Assembly: GCA_040255405.1 (NCBI GenBank)
Contig: JBDZUX010000007.1
Coordinates: forward strand, 46,712 to 110,711
Length of the DNA: 64,000 bases
Reading direction: 5' to 3'
Source of the DNA: 66-474 sp040255405
Lineage (GTDB): Bacteria; Pseudomonadota; Gammaproteobacteria; Xanthomonadales; Rhodanobacteraceae
In this document: one piece after another, positions 1 through 8,874 of the stretch
Numbering within the stretch: the stretch's first letter is position 1
Layout: each line of letters begins with the position of its first letter
Made by a program: the position numbers and the translations under genes
Notes under the pieces: model-generated
What the model saw: the letters and a program-made list of their open reading frames with translations, nothing else
What the model was told of the DNA's origin: nothing
Database searches by the model: none

Positions 1-364
1 CCTTGTGCAGGCCCACCTTCTTGCGCTCCACTGCCCGCGCATCGCGGGTCATGAATCCGGCGCGGCGCAGTGGCGCCTTCAGGGTTTCGTCGTACTCGAC
101 CAGCGCGCGGGCGATGCCGAGGCGGATCGCGCCGGCCTGGCCGGTGATGCCGCCGCCGGCCACGTTGACCTTGATGTCGAACTTGTCGACCATCTGGGTC
201 AGTTCCAGCGGCTGGCGCACGATCATGCGCGAGGTTTCGCGGCCGAAGAATTCGTCCAGCGGCTTGCCGTTGACGACGATCGCGCCGTTGCCCTTGCGCA
301 GGAACACGCGCGCGGCGGAGGTCTTGCGGCGGCCGGTGCCGGAATTTTGCTGCAGGGTCGCCAT
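1..364 (-). CDS. rpsI: 30S ribosomal protein S9 (3' end cut by window edge)
   Basis: Small-subunit ribosomal protein S9, which contacts the P-site tRNA through its C-terminal tail. The reverse-strand reading begins MATLQQNSGTGRRKTSAARV and contains the typical GNGAIVVNGKPLDEFFGRET segment and the VAGGGITGQAGAIRLGIAR core. The frame is open to the window edge, so only about the last ten residues, the basic tail that ends the family, are missing. The ATG lies 2 bp downstream of the rplM stop, the conserved rplM-rpsI pair, so the two are almost certainly cotranscribed. Confidence 0.97.
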   Translation of the reverse strand, partial: MATLQQNSGTGRRKTSAARVFLRKGNGAIVVNGKPLDEFFGRETSRMIVRQPLELTQMVDKFDIKVNVAGGGITGQAGAIRLGIARALVEYDETLKAPLRRAGFMTRDARAVERKKVGLHK

Positions 365-366
365 GA

Positions 367-795
367 TCAGATCTCCAACGCCTTGGGCTGCTGAGCGGAA
401 TGCGGATGTTCGGCGCCGCGGTACACCTTGAGCTTGCGGAACATCGCGCGTCCCAACGGGTTCTTCGGCAGCATGCCCTTGACGCCGAATTCAATCGCGC
501 GCTCGGGATGGGTGGCCAGCAAATCCTTGAGACTGGTCGTCTTCAGGTTGCCGACGTAGCCGGTGAACCGGTGGTAGTTCTTGGCTTCCAGCTTGTTGCC
601 GGTCACCGCGACCTTCTCGGCGTTGACCACGACGATGTAGTCGCCGGTGTCGACGTGCGGGGTGAACTCGGGTTTGTGCTTGCCGCGCAGGCGACGCGCG
701 ATTTCCGAGCACAGCCGGCCGAGGGTCTTGCCGTCGGCATCGACAACCAGCCAGTCACGCTTGACCGTCTCGGCCTTGGCGCTGAACGTCTTCAT
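367..795 (-). CDS. rplM: 50S ribosomal protein L13
   Basis: Early-assembly large-subunit ribosomal protein L13. The 142 codons equal the E. coli length. Recognisable segments are KRDWLVVDADGKTLGRLCSE near the N-terminus, the GDYIVVVNAEKVAVTGNK strand and KGMLPKNPLGRAMFRKLKVY near the C-terminus. The open frame extends far upstream, but ATG 795 begins the family N-terminus (MKTFSAKAETVKRDW). It is followed after 2 bp by rpsI and is divergent from coq7 across a 228-bp gap that must hold both promoters. I could not assign a convincing -35/-10 pair there. Confidence 0.97.
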   Translation of the reverse strand: MKTFSAKAETVKRDWLVVDADGKTLGRLCSEIARRLRGKHKPEFTPHVDTGDYIVVVNAEKVAVTGNKLEAKNYHRFTGYVGNLKTTSLKDLLATHPERAIEFGVKGMLPKNPLGRAMFRKLKVYRGAEHPHSAQQPKALEI

Positions 796-1023
796 GGGAA
801 CGATCCGTAAAAGTTGTTTGGTCCGCACGTGGTGCGGGGCCGCGCCACGGAGGCGCGACGGGTTGACAGCAACGAAAGACCGGCAAGGATAGCGGCGCCG
901 CGGTTTCCGCGCAAGCGCGACCGCCCGGCGCGGACCCCGTCGCCGCCGCCAAACCGCCATCCGGAAGCTCCGGCGGATCGGCGATTCAGCCCGCGCTGGT
1001 GCCGGATGCGCGACAATTGTCGC

Positions 1024-1671
1024 ATGAATACCGATGTCCGTCGCCCCACGCCCCTCGACTTGCTCATCACCGGCTTCCAGCGTGCGCTGGACACCGTTGC
1101 CGGCGCGGCGATCGCCGCGCGTCCGTCTCCCGGCGAAACGCTGCCGTTGCCCGGGCTGGATGCCAGGGCGCGCCGCCACGCTGCCGGCCTCATGCGCGTG
1201 AACCATACCGGCGAGATCTGCGCGCAGGCGTTGTACGACGGCCAGGCAGCGCTCGCGCGCGATCCCGCAACGCGGGCGCACCTTGAAACCGCGGCCGCCG
1301 AGGAAACCGACCATCTGGCCTGGTGTGCCGGGCGGCTTCAGGAACTGGACGACCGGCCGAGCCTCCTGAACCCGCTCTGGTACGCGGGCAGTTTCGCGAT
1401 CGGCGCGGCGGCGGCGCTGGCCGGCGACCGCTGGAGCCTCGGGTTCGTGGTCGAGACCGAGCGCCAGGTGGAAGCGCACCTGGGTGAACACCTGCAACGC
1501 CTGCCGCCCTCGGATCTGCGTTCGCGCGCGATCCTTGAAGCCATGCGGATCGACGAAGCCCGTCACGCCGACAACGCCCTGGCGCGCGGCGGCCAGCAGC
1601 TGCCACCACCGATTCCGACCCTGATGCGCGGCGCCTCGGCGATGATGAAAGCCGTGGCGTACCGCTTGTAG
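1024..1671 (+). CDS. coq7: 3-demethoxyubiquinol 3-hydroxylase (Coq7)
   Basis: Di-iron monooxygenase for the penultimate hydroxylation of ubiquinone synthesis, a membrane-associated ferritin-like protein. The 215 residues match the family. The carboxylate/histidine ligands are visible in order: EICAQALY, EETDHLAW, EAHLGEHL and DEARHA, in four helices. A hydrophobic stretch (YAGSFAIGAAAALAG) is the usual membrane-contact helix. I chose ATG 1024 because homology begins just downstream and the longer open frame lacks a family-like N-terminus. The TAG stop lies in the left arm of a repeat shared with the convergent speD gene. Confidence 0.93.
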   Translation: MNTDVRRPTPLDLLITGFQRALDTVAGAAIAARPSPGETLPLPGLDARARRHAAGLMRVNHTGEICAQALYDGQAALARDPATRAHLETAAAEETDHLAWCAGRLQELDDRPSLLNPLWYAGSFAIGAAAALAGDRWSLGFVVETERQVEAHLGEHLQRLPPSDLRSRAILEAMRIDEARHADNALARGGQQLPPPIPTLMRGASAMMKAVAYRL

Positions 1672-1746
1672 GCGCCTGCCCGCAGGCGATCGGGGAGCCT
1701 CCGGGTGCGGTCGCGATGGAGACATCGCGCGCAGGCGCGCGCCTAC
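1668..1746. repeat. Palindromic repeat (family F) between convergent coq7 and speD
   Basis: The ends are inverted: GTAGGCGC on the left and GCGCCTAC on the right. Internal stems are CGCCTG/CAGGCG (around 1674-1689) and GCGATG/CATCGC (around 1714-1729). The GTAG at each end supplies the TAG stop codon of the gene that runs into it (coq7 at 1669-1671, speD at 1743-1745 on the minus strand). A related copy lies at 24651-24723. It probably acts as a bidirectional transcription end; that is inference. Confidence 0.7.
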
Positions 1747-2528
1747 ATCAAGTTGCGCCCGTGGAAGAGTTCCTCGATCTCGCGCTTCAGCAGCGACTCG
1801 ATCTTCTGGCGATCCTTGAATGAAAGATCGTCCGCGTGCGCCTCGAACAGGTAGGTGTCGAGGTCGAAATCCTTCACGTGCATCTTGGTGTGGAACATGT
1901 TTTCCTGGTACACGTTGACGTCGAACATCTCGTACTTCTGGCGGATGTGCTTGGCCAGGTAGTCCTGGATCGAGTTGATCTTGTGGTCGATGTAGTGCTT
2001 CTTGCCGTGGATGTCGCGGGTGAAGCCGCGCACCCGGTAGTCCATCGTCACGATGTCCGACTCGAAGCTGTCGATCAGGTAGTTCAACGCCTTCAGCGGC
2101 GAAATCACCCCGCAGGTCGCCACGTCGATGTCGGCGCGGAAGGTGGCGATGCCGTTGTGCGGATGCGTTTCCGGATAGGTGTGCACGGTGATGTGCGACT
2201 TGTCCATGTGCGCCACCACGGCATCCGCGATCACGTCCTTGCCCAGCTTGTCGACGATCGGGTGCTCGGCGATCAGGATCGTCACCGACGCGCCCTGCGG
2301 ATCGTAATCCTGGCGCGCGATGTTCAGGATGTTCGCGCCGATGATGTCCGCCACGTCGGTCAGAATCTGGGTCAGGCGATCGGCGTCGTACGCCTCGTCG
2401 ATGTAGTCGATGTAGCGGTCGCGCTGGTCCTTGGTGACCGCGTAGCAGATGTCGTAGATGTTGAAGCTGAGCGCCTTGGTGAGGTTGTTGAACCCCTGCA
2501 GCTTCAAGCGGGGCAGCGGCTTGACCAC
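1743..2528 (-). CDS. speD: S-adenosylmethionine decarboxylase proenzyme
   Basis: Pyruvoyl-dependent decarboxylase that makes the aminopropyl donor for spermidine. It is the long E. coli-type (class 1A) enzyme, 261 residues. The self-cleavage region is KSHITVHTYPETHP, where the serine becomes the pyruvoyl group. Other strongly conserved blocks are ADRLTQILTDVADIIGAN and FDVNVYQENMFHTKMH. I chose GTG 2528 because the family N-terminus (VKPLPRLKLQGFNNLTKALS) starts there and a GAGGA lies about 10 bases upstream; the open frame runs 48 codons further without similarity. Divergent from clp. The last codon is read into the family F repeat. Confidence 0.93.
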   Translation of the reverse strand: MVKPLPRLKLQGFNNLTKALSFNIYDICYAVTKDQRDRYIDYIDEAYDADRLTQILTDVADIIGANILNIARQDYDPQGASVTILIAEHPIVDKLGKDVIADAVVAHMDKSHITVHTYPETHPHNGIATFRADIDVATCGVISPLKALNYLIDSFESDIVTMDYRVRGFTRDIHGKKHYIDHKINSIQDYLAKHIRQKYEMFDVNVYQENMFHTKMHVKDFDLDTYLFEAHADDLSFKDRQKIESLLKREIEELFHGRNLM

Positions 2529-2743
2529 GGCAGTGTGTCCTCGGGAATGGAAGCAGCGCGCCGAGCCGGGGGGCGGCCGCACGCAAAAAGGGGTGGGTCG
2601 GAAGGGGGACAGTATGCGGGAAAGTCGCGGCCGGCGCATCCTTCGCACGGGACGGCTGGCCTGCAAGAACATGAATGTGGCACAATCGCTTCGAGATGTG
2701 CGTAACCCCCCGCACGTAATGTGCGACGCAGGACAGGGACATC

Positions 2744-3439
2744 ATGTCGGAATTGCGCTATCTGCTCCAGCAAGTTTACGAACGCTCGAAGGCGCCGCCG
2801 ATGCTGGCGCCCGACCCCGCCGCGATGCAACGTCTGCTGGAGCAGTGCCACCGCCGCCGGTACCCCGGCAAGACGGCCATCCTCCGACCCGGCGATCCCG
2901 CCAACACCCTGTTCTACGTGATCGACGGTTCCGTCACCGTCTGCAGCGAAGACGACCAGGGCCGCGAACTGATCCTCGCCTACATCAACCGCGGCGAGTT
3001 CATCGGCGAGATGGGGCTGTTCGTCGAACAGGCGCAACGCGAAGTACTGATCCGCACGCGCAGCGCCTGCGAGCTCGCCGAGATCAGCTACGACAAGCTG
3101 TTCCACCTGTTCGAAGGCACCCTGCGCGATGACTGCCCGCGCATCCTGTTCGCGATCGGCCTGCAGCTGACGCACCGGCTGCTGCGCACCTCGCGCCAGG
3201 TCAGCCGCATGGCCTTCATGGACGTCACCAACCGCATTGCCCGCACCCTGCTGGACCTGTGCCAGGAACCGGATGCGATGACCCATCCCGAAGGCACCCA
3301 GATCCGCATCTCGCGGCAGGAACTGTCGCGTATCGTGGGCTGCTCGCGCGAGATGGCCGGCCGCGTCCTGAAGCAGCTCGAAGACGATGGCGGCATCGAC
3401 GTGTCGGGGAAGACGATCGTGGTGCGTGGCACGCGCTGA
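2744..3439 (+). CDS. clp: Clp, CRP-like global transcription regulator
   Basis: CRP/FNR-family regulator of the Xanthomonadales Clp type, 231 residues. The N-terminal cyclic-nucleotide-binding fold spans about residues 25-140 (GDPANTLFYVIDGSVTV, NRGEFIGEMGLF). A dimerisation helix follows, then a winged-helix domain with the recognition segment SRQELSRIVGCSREMAGRVL. In Xanthomonas, Clp is inhibited by cyclic di-GMP and relays DSF quorum signals to virulence and exopolysaccharide genes; whether that applies here is inference. The ATG follows an AGGACAGGGA ribosome site. The leader carries a short hairpin (CGCAC/GTGCG around 2712-2726). The speD-clp order is conserved in the group. Confidence 0.93.
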   Translation: MSELRYLLQQVYERSKAPPMLAPDPAAMQRLLEQCHRRRYPGKTAILRPGDPANTLFYVIDGSVTVCSEDDQGRELILAYINRGEFIGEMGLFVEQAQREVLIRTRSACELAEISYDKLFHLFEGTLRDDCPRILFAIGLQLTHRLLRTSRQVSRMAFMDVTNRIARTLLDLCQEPDAMTHPEGTQIRISRQELSRIVGCSREMAGRVLKQLEDDGGIDVSGKTIVVRGTR

Positions 3440-3515
3440 CCGCGCGGCATCCGCACGGGCTTGGCGGAACGGCTTGGCCTCGTCTTCACATGGCCCGTTC
3501 TACTCGGCGCCACCC

Positions 3516-4847
3516 ATGCGACACAAACACCGGATCATCGCCTTCGCAGCCGCACTCGTCATCCCGCCGGTGCTGCACGCCGGCGCGTCGTCCGCGCTGA
3601 CGCCCGCGACAGCCAAGCCCGTGTTTGCCGAAGCCATGCGACTATGCGACGCCGATTCCGGGCGGCTCTGGGGCGTTTCACTTTGCGGACCGATGCTGCT
3701 GGTCGACCCAGCGACGCGTCGGGTCATCGGCAATCGGCGGGGCAGCGGGAGCAAATTGCACGAGGCGGATGGTGCATTCGAGGGAACCCTGTCGACCAGC
3801 GTCAACGTCGCCAACACCGCGCTCGACTGGGACGGCACGCGTTGGAGCATGCTGCTCTGGCCGCTGCCTGCCGACAGGGTCACGCGCGACGTCGTGCTGA
3901 TGCATGAATCCTGGCATCGCATCCAGGATCGCCTGGGCTTGCCGGCCGCTTCGCCGACCGTGGGCTACCTCGACACGCCCGAAGCGCGCATCCGGATGCG
4001 GCTCGAATGGCGCGCCCTGGCCGCGGCCTTGCGCGCCACCGATGCGTCCTCGCGCGATCGCGCCATTGCCGACGCATTGGTGTTCCGTACGTGGCGCCGC
4101 CAGCTGGGCATCGATGCCGCAGCCCATGAGGACGCACTGGAACGCAACGAAGGCGTGGCCGAATACACCGGTCGCCGGATCGGCGCCGGCAAGGCTGCAC
4201 CAGCTTATACGCTCCGGGATCTGGCCGAGGCGGAACAGGGGAATTCCTTCGTGCGTTCGTTCGCGTATCACTCCGGACCGGCGTGCGGATTGCTGCTCGA
4301 CATCGTCGAACCGGACTGGCGCACCCGCATGAACGCACAGGCTTCATTCGGCGCGCTGCTGGCCCGGGCGATCGGCTGGAAGCCGCCGGCGGATGTTGCG
4401 GACGCGGCAAGGCAGGCGGGCGCACGCTACGGCGCAAGGCAAATCGTCGACGAAGAACGTGCGCGCGACCAGCGGCACCGGCGTGAACTCGTCACGTGGA
4501 AACAGACCCTGGTGGACGGCCCTGTGCTGGTGTTGCCGTTCGTGGCCATGCACATCCAGTTCGATCCAAATACGTTGATGGCACTGCCGCCCCACGGCAC
4601 GGTGTACCCGACCGTGCGCATCAGCGATCGCTGGGGCGTGCTGGATGCACGACACGGCGCGCTGGTTGATTCGGATTGGTCGCGGGCACGGGTTGCGGTC
4701 GGAACGGATTTCTCGCCCGCGCATCCCGCCGGCCCGGGATGGACACTGGTGCTGGCACCTGGCTGGACGCTGGTGCCAGGCAAACGCACGGGCGACTGGG
4801 CGTTGCACGCGTCGGCAACGCCCGCCTCCCGTGCGCGGTCACACTGA
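3516..4847 (+). CDS. Secreted protein with zincin-like HExxH motif, function unknown
   Basis: 443 residues from ATG 3516, chosen because a clean signal peptide follows (MRHKHRIIAFAAALVIPPVL, cleavage near HAGASSA). The mature protein has a zinc-metallopeptidase-like HESWH (HExxH) in VVLMHESWHRIQDRLG near residue 130. About 85 residues later comes NEGVAEYTG, the position and shape of the third zinc ligand in gluzincins. The C-terminal third looks beta-rich and carries no motif I know. I do not recognise the family. A periplasmic or exported metalloprotease-like protein is the best reading; a catalytically dead scaffold is possible. It starts 76 bp after clp and converges on the HAD gene 14 bp away. 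Confidence 0.7.
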   Translation: MRHKHRIIAFAAALVIPPVLHAGASSALTPATAKPVFAEAMRLCDADSGRLWGVSLCGPMLLVDPATRRVIGNRRGSGSKLHEADGAFEGTLSTSVNVANTALDWDGTRWSMLLWPLPADRVTRDVVLMHESWHRIQDRLGLPAASPTVGYLDTPEARIRMRLEWRALAAALRATDASSRDRAIADALVFRTWRRQLGIDAAAHEDALERNEGVAEYTGRRIGAGKAAPAYTLRDLAEAEQGNSFVRSFAYHSGPACGLLLDIVEPDWRTRMNAQASFGALLARAIGWKPPADVADAARQAGARYGARQIVDEERARDQRHRRELVTWKQTLVDGPVLVLPFVAMHIQFDPNTLMALPPHGTVYPTVRISDRWGVLDARHGALVDSDWSRARVAVGTDFSPAHPAGPGWTLVLAPGWTLVPGKRTGDWALHASATPASRARSH

Positions 4848-4861
4848 TACCCGCTGGGGCT

Positions 4862-5533
4862 TCAATGCCACTCGACACGGGTCACGCTGCGACCCAGCGC
4901 ATTCTCGACCCGCTTGCAGAGTTTGGGCGTGGCATTGACCAGCACCGCTTCGGCGGCCAGCGCGAGCATGGGCAGGTCCTCGTTGGAATCGCTATAGGCC
5001 ACTTGCCACGCCTCGATCCCGTGTCGTGCCAGCAGTTCCACCTTGCGGCGCCCGACGTTGTGCCAATCCGAGCGCATGCCCAGGCGCCCCGCGCGCAACC
5101 GCGACGCCAGCACCTCGACATCGGTGACGCCGAGTTCGGCCAGCACGCCGCGCACCAGCGATTCCTCGCAACCCGTGACGATCACGATGCGGTCGCCGGC
5201 GGCCTGATGCCTTCGCAAGGCGCTCAACCCTTCGCGACAGAAGTGACCCGGCTGGCGCACCAAAGCCACCGCGAACGCCTGCGCAAGATCGCGGTAGCGC
5301 GCCTCGCTCAGCCCGAGCAACCCAAGGTGCACCAGCGAACGCAGCACGCGCCGGCGCGAGAATGGCAACGTCAGCAGGAACCACGGGCCGAGCACCAGCA
5401 CCAGGCCCTTGCGCCAGCGGACGCGCGCGTAACGGTCACGCATGAACATCGCGAACGTGTCGCCGCGGACCAGCACGCCATCGAAATCGAACAGTACGAC
5501 GCGACGCGTCGTTTCCACTCGCCCCTGGTCCAT
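4862..5533 (-). CDS. HAD-IB family phosphatase (phosphoserine-phosphatase-like)
   Basis: Predicted Mg-dependent phosphohydrolase, 223 residues. Motif I is LFDFDGVLVRGDT near the N-terminus, motif II the IVTG segment and motif IV YSDSNEDLPML, as in HAD subfamily IB. The cap region contains an unusually hydrophobic stretch (GLVLVLGPWFLLTLPF) that may sit at the membrane. The substrate is unknown. ATG 5533 lies 2 bp after the trpC stop, so it is probably translated from the trpGDC message. It may remove a phosphate from a metabolite in that pathway or simply ride along. Confidence 0.85.
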   Translation of the reverse strand: MDQGRVETTRRVVLFDFDGVLVRGDTFAMFMRDRYARVRWRKGLVLVLGPWFLLTLPFSRRRVLRSLVHLGLLGLSEARYRDLAQAFAVALVRQPGHFCREGLSALRRHQAAGDRIVIVTGCEESLVRGVLAELGVTDVEVLASRLRAGRLGMRSDWHNVGRRKVELLARHGIEAWQVAYSDSNEDLPMLALAAEAVLVNATPKLCKRVENALGRSVTRVEWH

Positions 5534-5535
5534 CC

Positions 5536-6339
5536 TCACGCTCCCGCGAACAGCCTCGCGAGCTCCGCACCGGGCTCGGCAGCGCGCATGAACGTCTCGC
5601 CGACGAGGAACGCGCCGACGCCGGCCGCACGCAGGCGCGCGACGTCGTCCGGTGTGGCGATGCCGCTTTCGGTGACCAGCAGGCGGTCGGGCGGCACGGC
5701 CTCCCTCAGCGACAAGGTGGTTTCGATGTTGGTCTGGAACGTGCGCAGGTCGCGGTTGTTGACGCCGATCAGCGTCCGTGGCGCATTCGTCAGCATCAGC
5801 GCGCGTTGCAGGTCGACCGGATTGTGGATTTCCACCAATACATCCAGCCCGCATTCGATGGCCAGCGCGTGCAGGTTCACCAGTGCGGCGTTGTCCAGCG
5901 CGGCGGCGATCAGCAGGATCGCGTCGGCGCCGATCGCGCGCGCCTCGTGCACCTGATAGACATCGATCGTGAAATCCTTGCGGAGTACCGGCAGCGAACA
6001 CGCATCGCGCGCTTCACCGAGATACGCGTCGCTGCCCTGGAAAAAATCCACGTCGGTCAGGACCGACAGGCAGGTCGCACCGCCCCTTTCGTAACTTCGC
6101 GCAATCGCGGCCGGATCGAAATCGTCCCGGATCAATCCCCGGGACGGGCTCGCTTTTTTTATCTCCGCGATCACTGCCGCCTGCCGGGCCTGCACGCACT
6201 TGCGCAGCGCCGCGGCGAAGCCGCGCGCCGGCGCCGCGGCGGCATTGCGGACGCGAAGTACGGCGACGGGAACACGAGCCTTGCGTTCGGCGATCTCCTC
6301 GCGTTTGCGCGCAAGAATGGTTTGCAGGATGTCGTTCAC
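5536..6339 (-). CDS. trpC: Indole-3-glycerol-phosphate synthase
   Basis: Closes the indole ring in tryptophan synthesis. A monofunctional 267-residue (beta/alpha)8 barrel, not fused to TrpF as in enterics. Typical segments are VIAEIKKASPSRGLI, LSVLTDVDFFQGS, VLRKDFTIDVYQVHEAR, IGVNNRDLRTFQ and LLVTESGIATPDD, carrying the catalytic Lys and Glu residues. The start is GTG 6339, overlapping the trpD stop as GTGA, so translation is coupled. Confidence 0.96.
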   Translation of the reverse strand: MNDILQTILARKREEIAERKARVPVAVLRVRNAAAAPARGFAAALRKCVQARQAAVIAEIKKASPSRGLIRDDFDPAAIARSYERGGATCLSVLTDVDFFQGSDAYLGEARDACSLPVLRKDFTIDVYQVHEARAIGADAILLIAAALDNAALVNLHALAIECGLDVLVEIHNPVDLQRALMLTNAPRTLIGVNNRDLRTFQTNIETTLSLREAVPPDRLLVTESGIATPDDVARLRAAGVGAFLVGETFMRAAEPGAELARLFAGA

Positions 6340-7382
6340 GCCGGTCGTGCAGCCAGCGCTTGCGTGGCTGCAACGAACTGATCGAGCCTGGCACGCGCCG
6401 AACCATCATCGATCGCGCGGTCGGCACGCGTGATGCCATCGGCGATCGACGCCGCGACGCCCGCCGCGTAAAGCGCCGCGCCGGCGTTCAGCAGCACGAT
6501 GTTGTGCGCCACGCCGTCGGCGCCATCCAGCACCTGCAACAGCATCGCCTTCGATTCCCCGGCGTCGGCGACGCGCAGGTTGCGGCTGGATGCCATCGGG
6601 ATCCCGAATTGTTCCGGTTCGATTTCGTACTCGCGCACCTTACCGTCGCGCAATTCGCCGACCAGCGTGGCGCCGCCGAGGGAAATCTCGTCCAGTCCGT
6701 CCTTGCCGTGGACCACCAGCGCACGCTCGACGCCAAGCCGCTGCAGCACCCGCACCTGGATGCCGACCAGATCGGGATGAAAGACGCCCATCAGGATATT
6801 CGGCGCATTCGCCGGATTGGTCAGCGGCCCCAGGATGTTGAACAGCGTGCGCACGCCCAATTCGCGGCGCACCGGCGCGACCGCCTTCATCGCGGGATGG
6901 AAACGCGGCGCGAACATGAAGCCGATGCCGGTCTCCCCGATACAGCGCGCGACCTGTCCGGGCCCGAGATCGATCTTCGCACCCAGGGCCTCCAGCACGT
7001 CGGCACTGCCCGACGACGAGGACACGCCGCGATTGCCGTGCTTGGCGATCTGCGCGCCGGCGGCCGCCGCGACGAACATCGATGCCGTGGAAATGTTGAA
7101 GCTGTGCGCACCGTCACCGCCGGTGCCCACGATGTCCAGCATGTGCGGATGCGGCGGCACCGTGACGTGTTCGGCCAGCTCCCGCATCACGGTCGCCGCG
7201 CCCGCGATTTCGCCCACGGTTTCCTTCTTGACCCTGAGGCCGGTCAGGATCGCCGCCGTCATCGCGGCCGACACCTCGCCGCGCATGATCTGGCGCACAA
7301 GGTCGATCATCTCGTCGTGGAAGATCTCGCGATGCTCGATCGTGCGCTGCAACGCTTCGTGCGGCGTGATGGGCATGTTCAT
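6336..7382 (-). CDS. trpD: Anthranilate phosphoribosyltransferase
   Basis: Transfers phosphoribose from PRPP to anthranilate. 348 residues with the PRPP-binding DIVGTGGDGAHSFNIST loop, KHGNRGVSSSSGSADVLEALG and FNILGPLTNPANA. I chose ATG 7382 (MNMPITPHEALQ), which overlaps the trpG stop as ATGA; a second ATG two codons in is also possible. The glutamine amidotransferase is a separate gene, not fused. Confidence 0.96.
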   Translation of the reverse strand: MNMPITPHEALQRTIEHREIFHDEMIDLVRQIMRGEVSAAMTAAILTGLRVKKETVGEIAGAATVMRELAEHVTVPPHPHMLDIVGTGGDGAHSFNISTASMFVAAAAGAQIAKHGNRGVSSSSGSADVLEALGAKIDLGPGQVARCIGETGIGFMFAPRFHPAMKAVAPVRRELGVRTLFNILGPLTNPANAPNILMGVFHPDLVGIQVRVLQRLGVERALVVHGKDGLDEISLGGATLVGELRDGKVREYEIEPEQFGIPMASSRNLRVADAGESKAMLLQVLDGADGVAHNIVLLNAGAALYAAGVAASIADGITRADRAIDDGSARARLDQFVAATQALAARPA

Positions 7383-7975
7383 GCCGCTCGGGACAAGGGC
7401 GCGCGGATGAAATTGCGCAGCAGGTCGTGTCCGTTCGAGGTCAGGATCGACTCGGGGTGGAACTGCACGCCCTCCACCGGCAACGCCTTGTGGCGCAAAC
7501 CCATGATCTCGTCGAAGGAACCGTCCGGGTGCTCCGTCCATGCGGTGACTTCAAGGCACTCCGGCAGGCTCGCGCGCTCGACGACCAGCGAGTGGTAGCG
7601 CGTCGCTTCGAACGGATCGGCAAGCCCGGCGAACACGCCTTGGCCACGATGCCGTATCGGCGAGGTCTTGCCGTGCATGATTTCCTTCGCGCGAATCACG
7701 TTGCCGCCGAAGGCCTGCCCGATCGCCTGGTGGCCCAGGCACACGCCGAGGATCGGAATCGCGCCGGCGAGTTCGCGGATCAGCGCCAGCGAAACGCCGG
7801 CCTGGTCGGGCGTGCCCGGCCCCGGCGAAATCACGATGCGTGCCGGCGCCAGCGCGCGGATGCCGGCGACATCCACCGCGTCGTTGCGCAGCACCTTCAC
7901 GTCCTGCCCAAGCTCGCCGAGATACTGGGCGAGGTTGAACGTGAAGCTGTCGTAGTTGTCGATCAGCAGCAGCAT
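7379..7975 (-). CDS. trpG: Anthranilate synthase glutamine amidotransferase component
   Basis: Class I glutamine amidotransferase that feeds ammonia to TrpE, 198 residues. The nucleophile is Cys79 in GVCLGHQAIGQ, the His/Glu pair is in VQFHPES, and the oxyanion segment is SPGPGTPDQAG. It heads the trpG-trpD-trpC-HAD run. No leader peptide with tryptophan codons is obvious in the 159 bp upstream, which separate it from the divergent ABC gene. TrpG of this type can also serve as PabA; the sequence cannot exclude that. Confidence 0.95.
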   Translation of the reverse strand: MLLLIDNYDSFTFNLAQYLGELGQDVKVLRNDAVDVAGIRALAPARIVISPGPGTPDQAGVSLALIRELAGAIPILGVCLGHQAIGQAFGGNVIRAKEIMHGKTSPIRHRGQGVFAGLADPFEATRYHSLVVERASLPECLEVTAWTEHPDGSFDEIMGLRHKALPVEGVQFHPESILTSNGHDLLRNFIRAPLSRAA

Positions 7976-8134
7976 CGGTGATGTTCGCTCGTGGGGAAGC
8001 GATCATAGTGTCCGGTCCCGTGTTTCGCATCCCCGGCGACGGTCCGGGCGCGGCGACCTGCGAAATCGCCCCCGCCCACCACCGACTTGCGCTGGATCAA
8101 TGCGCCGCCGCGGCCCGCCGCTAAACCGGCGGCC

Positions 8135-8872
<738 letters not shown>

Positions 8873-8874
8873 GC

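Noticed and set aside
863..891. TTGACA with a weak AGGATA 17 bp downstream, as a coq7 promoter
   Set aside because: The -35 is perfect but the -10 is poor and the start codon is about 130 bp away; not enough to annotate.
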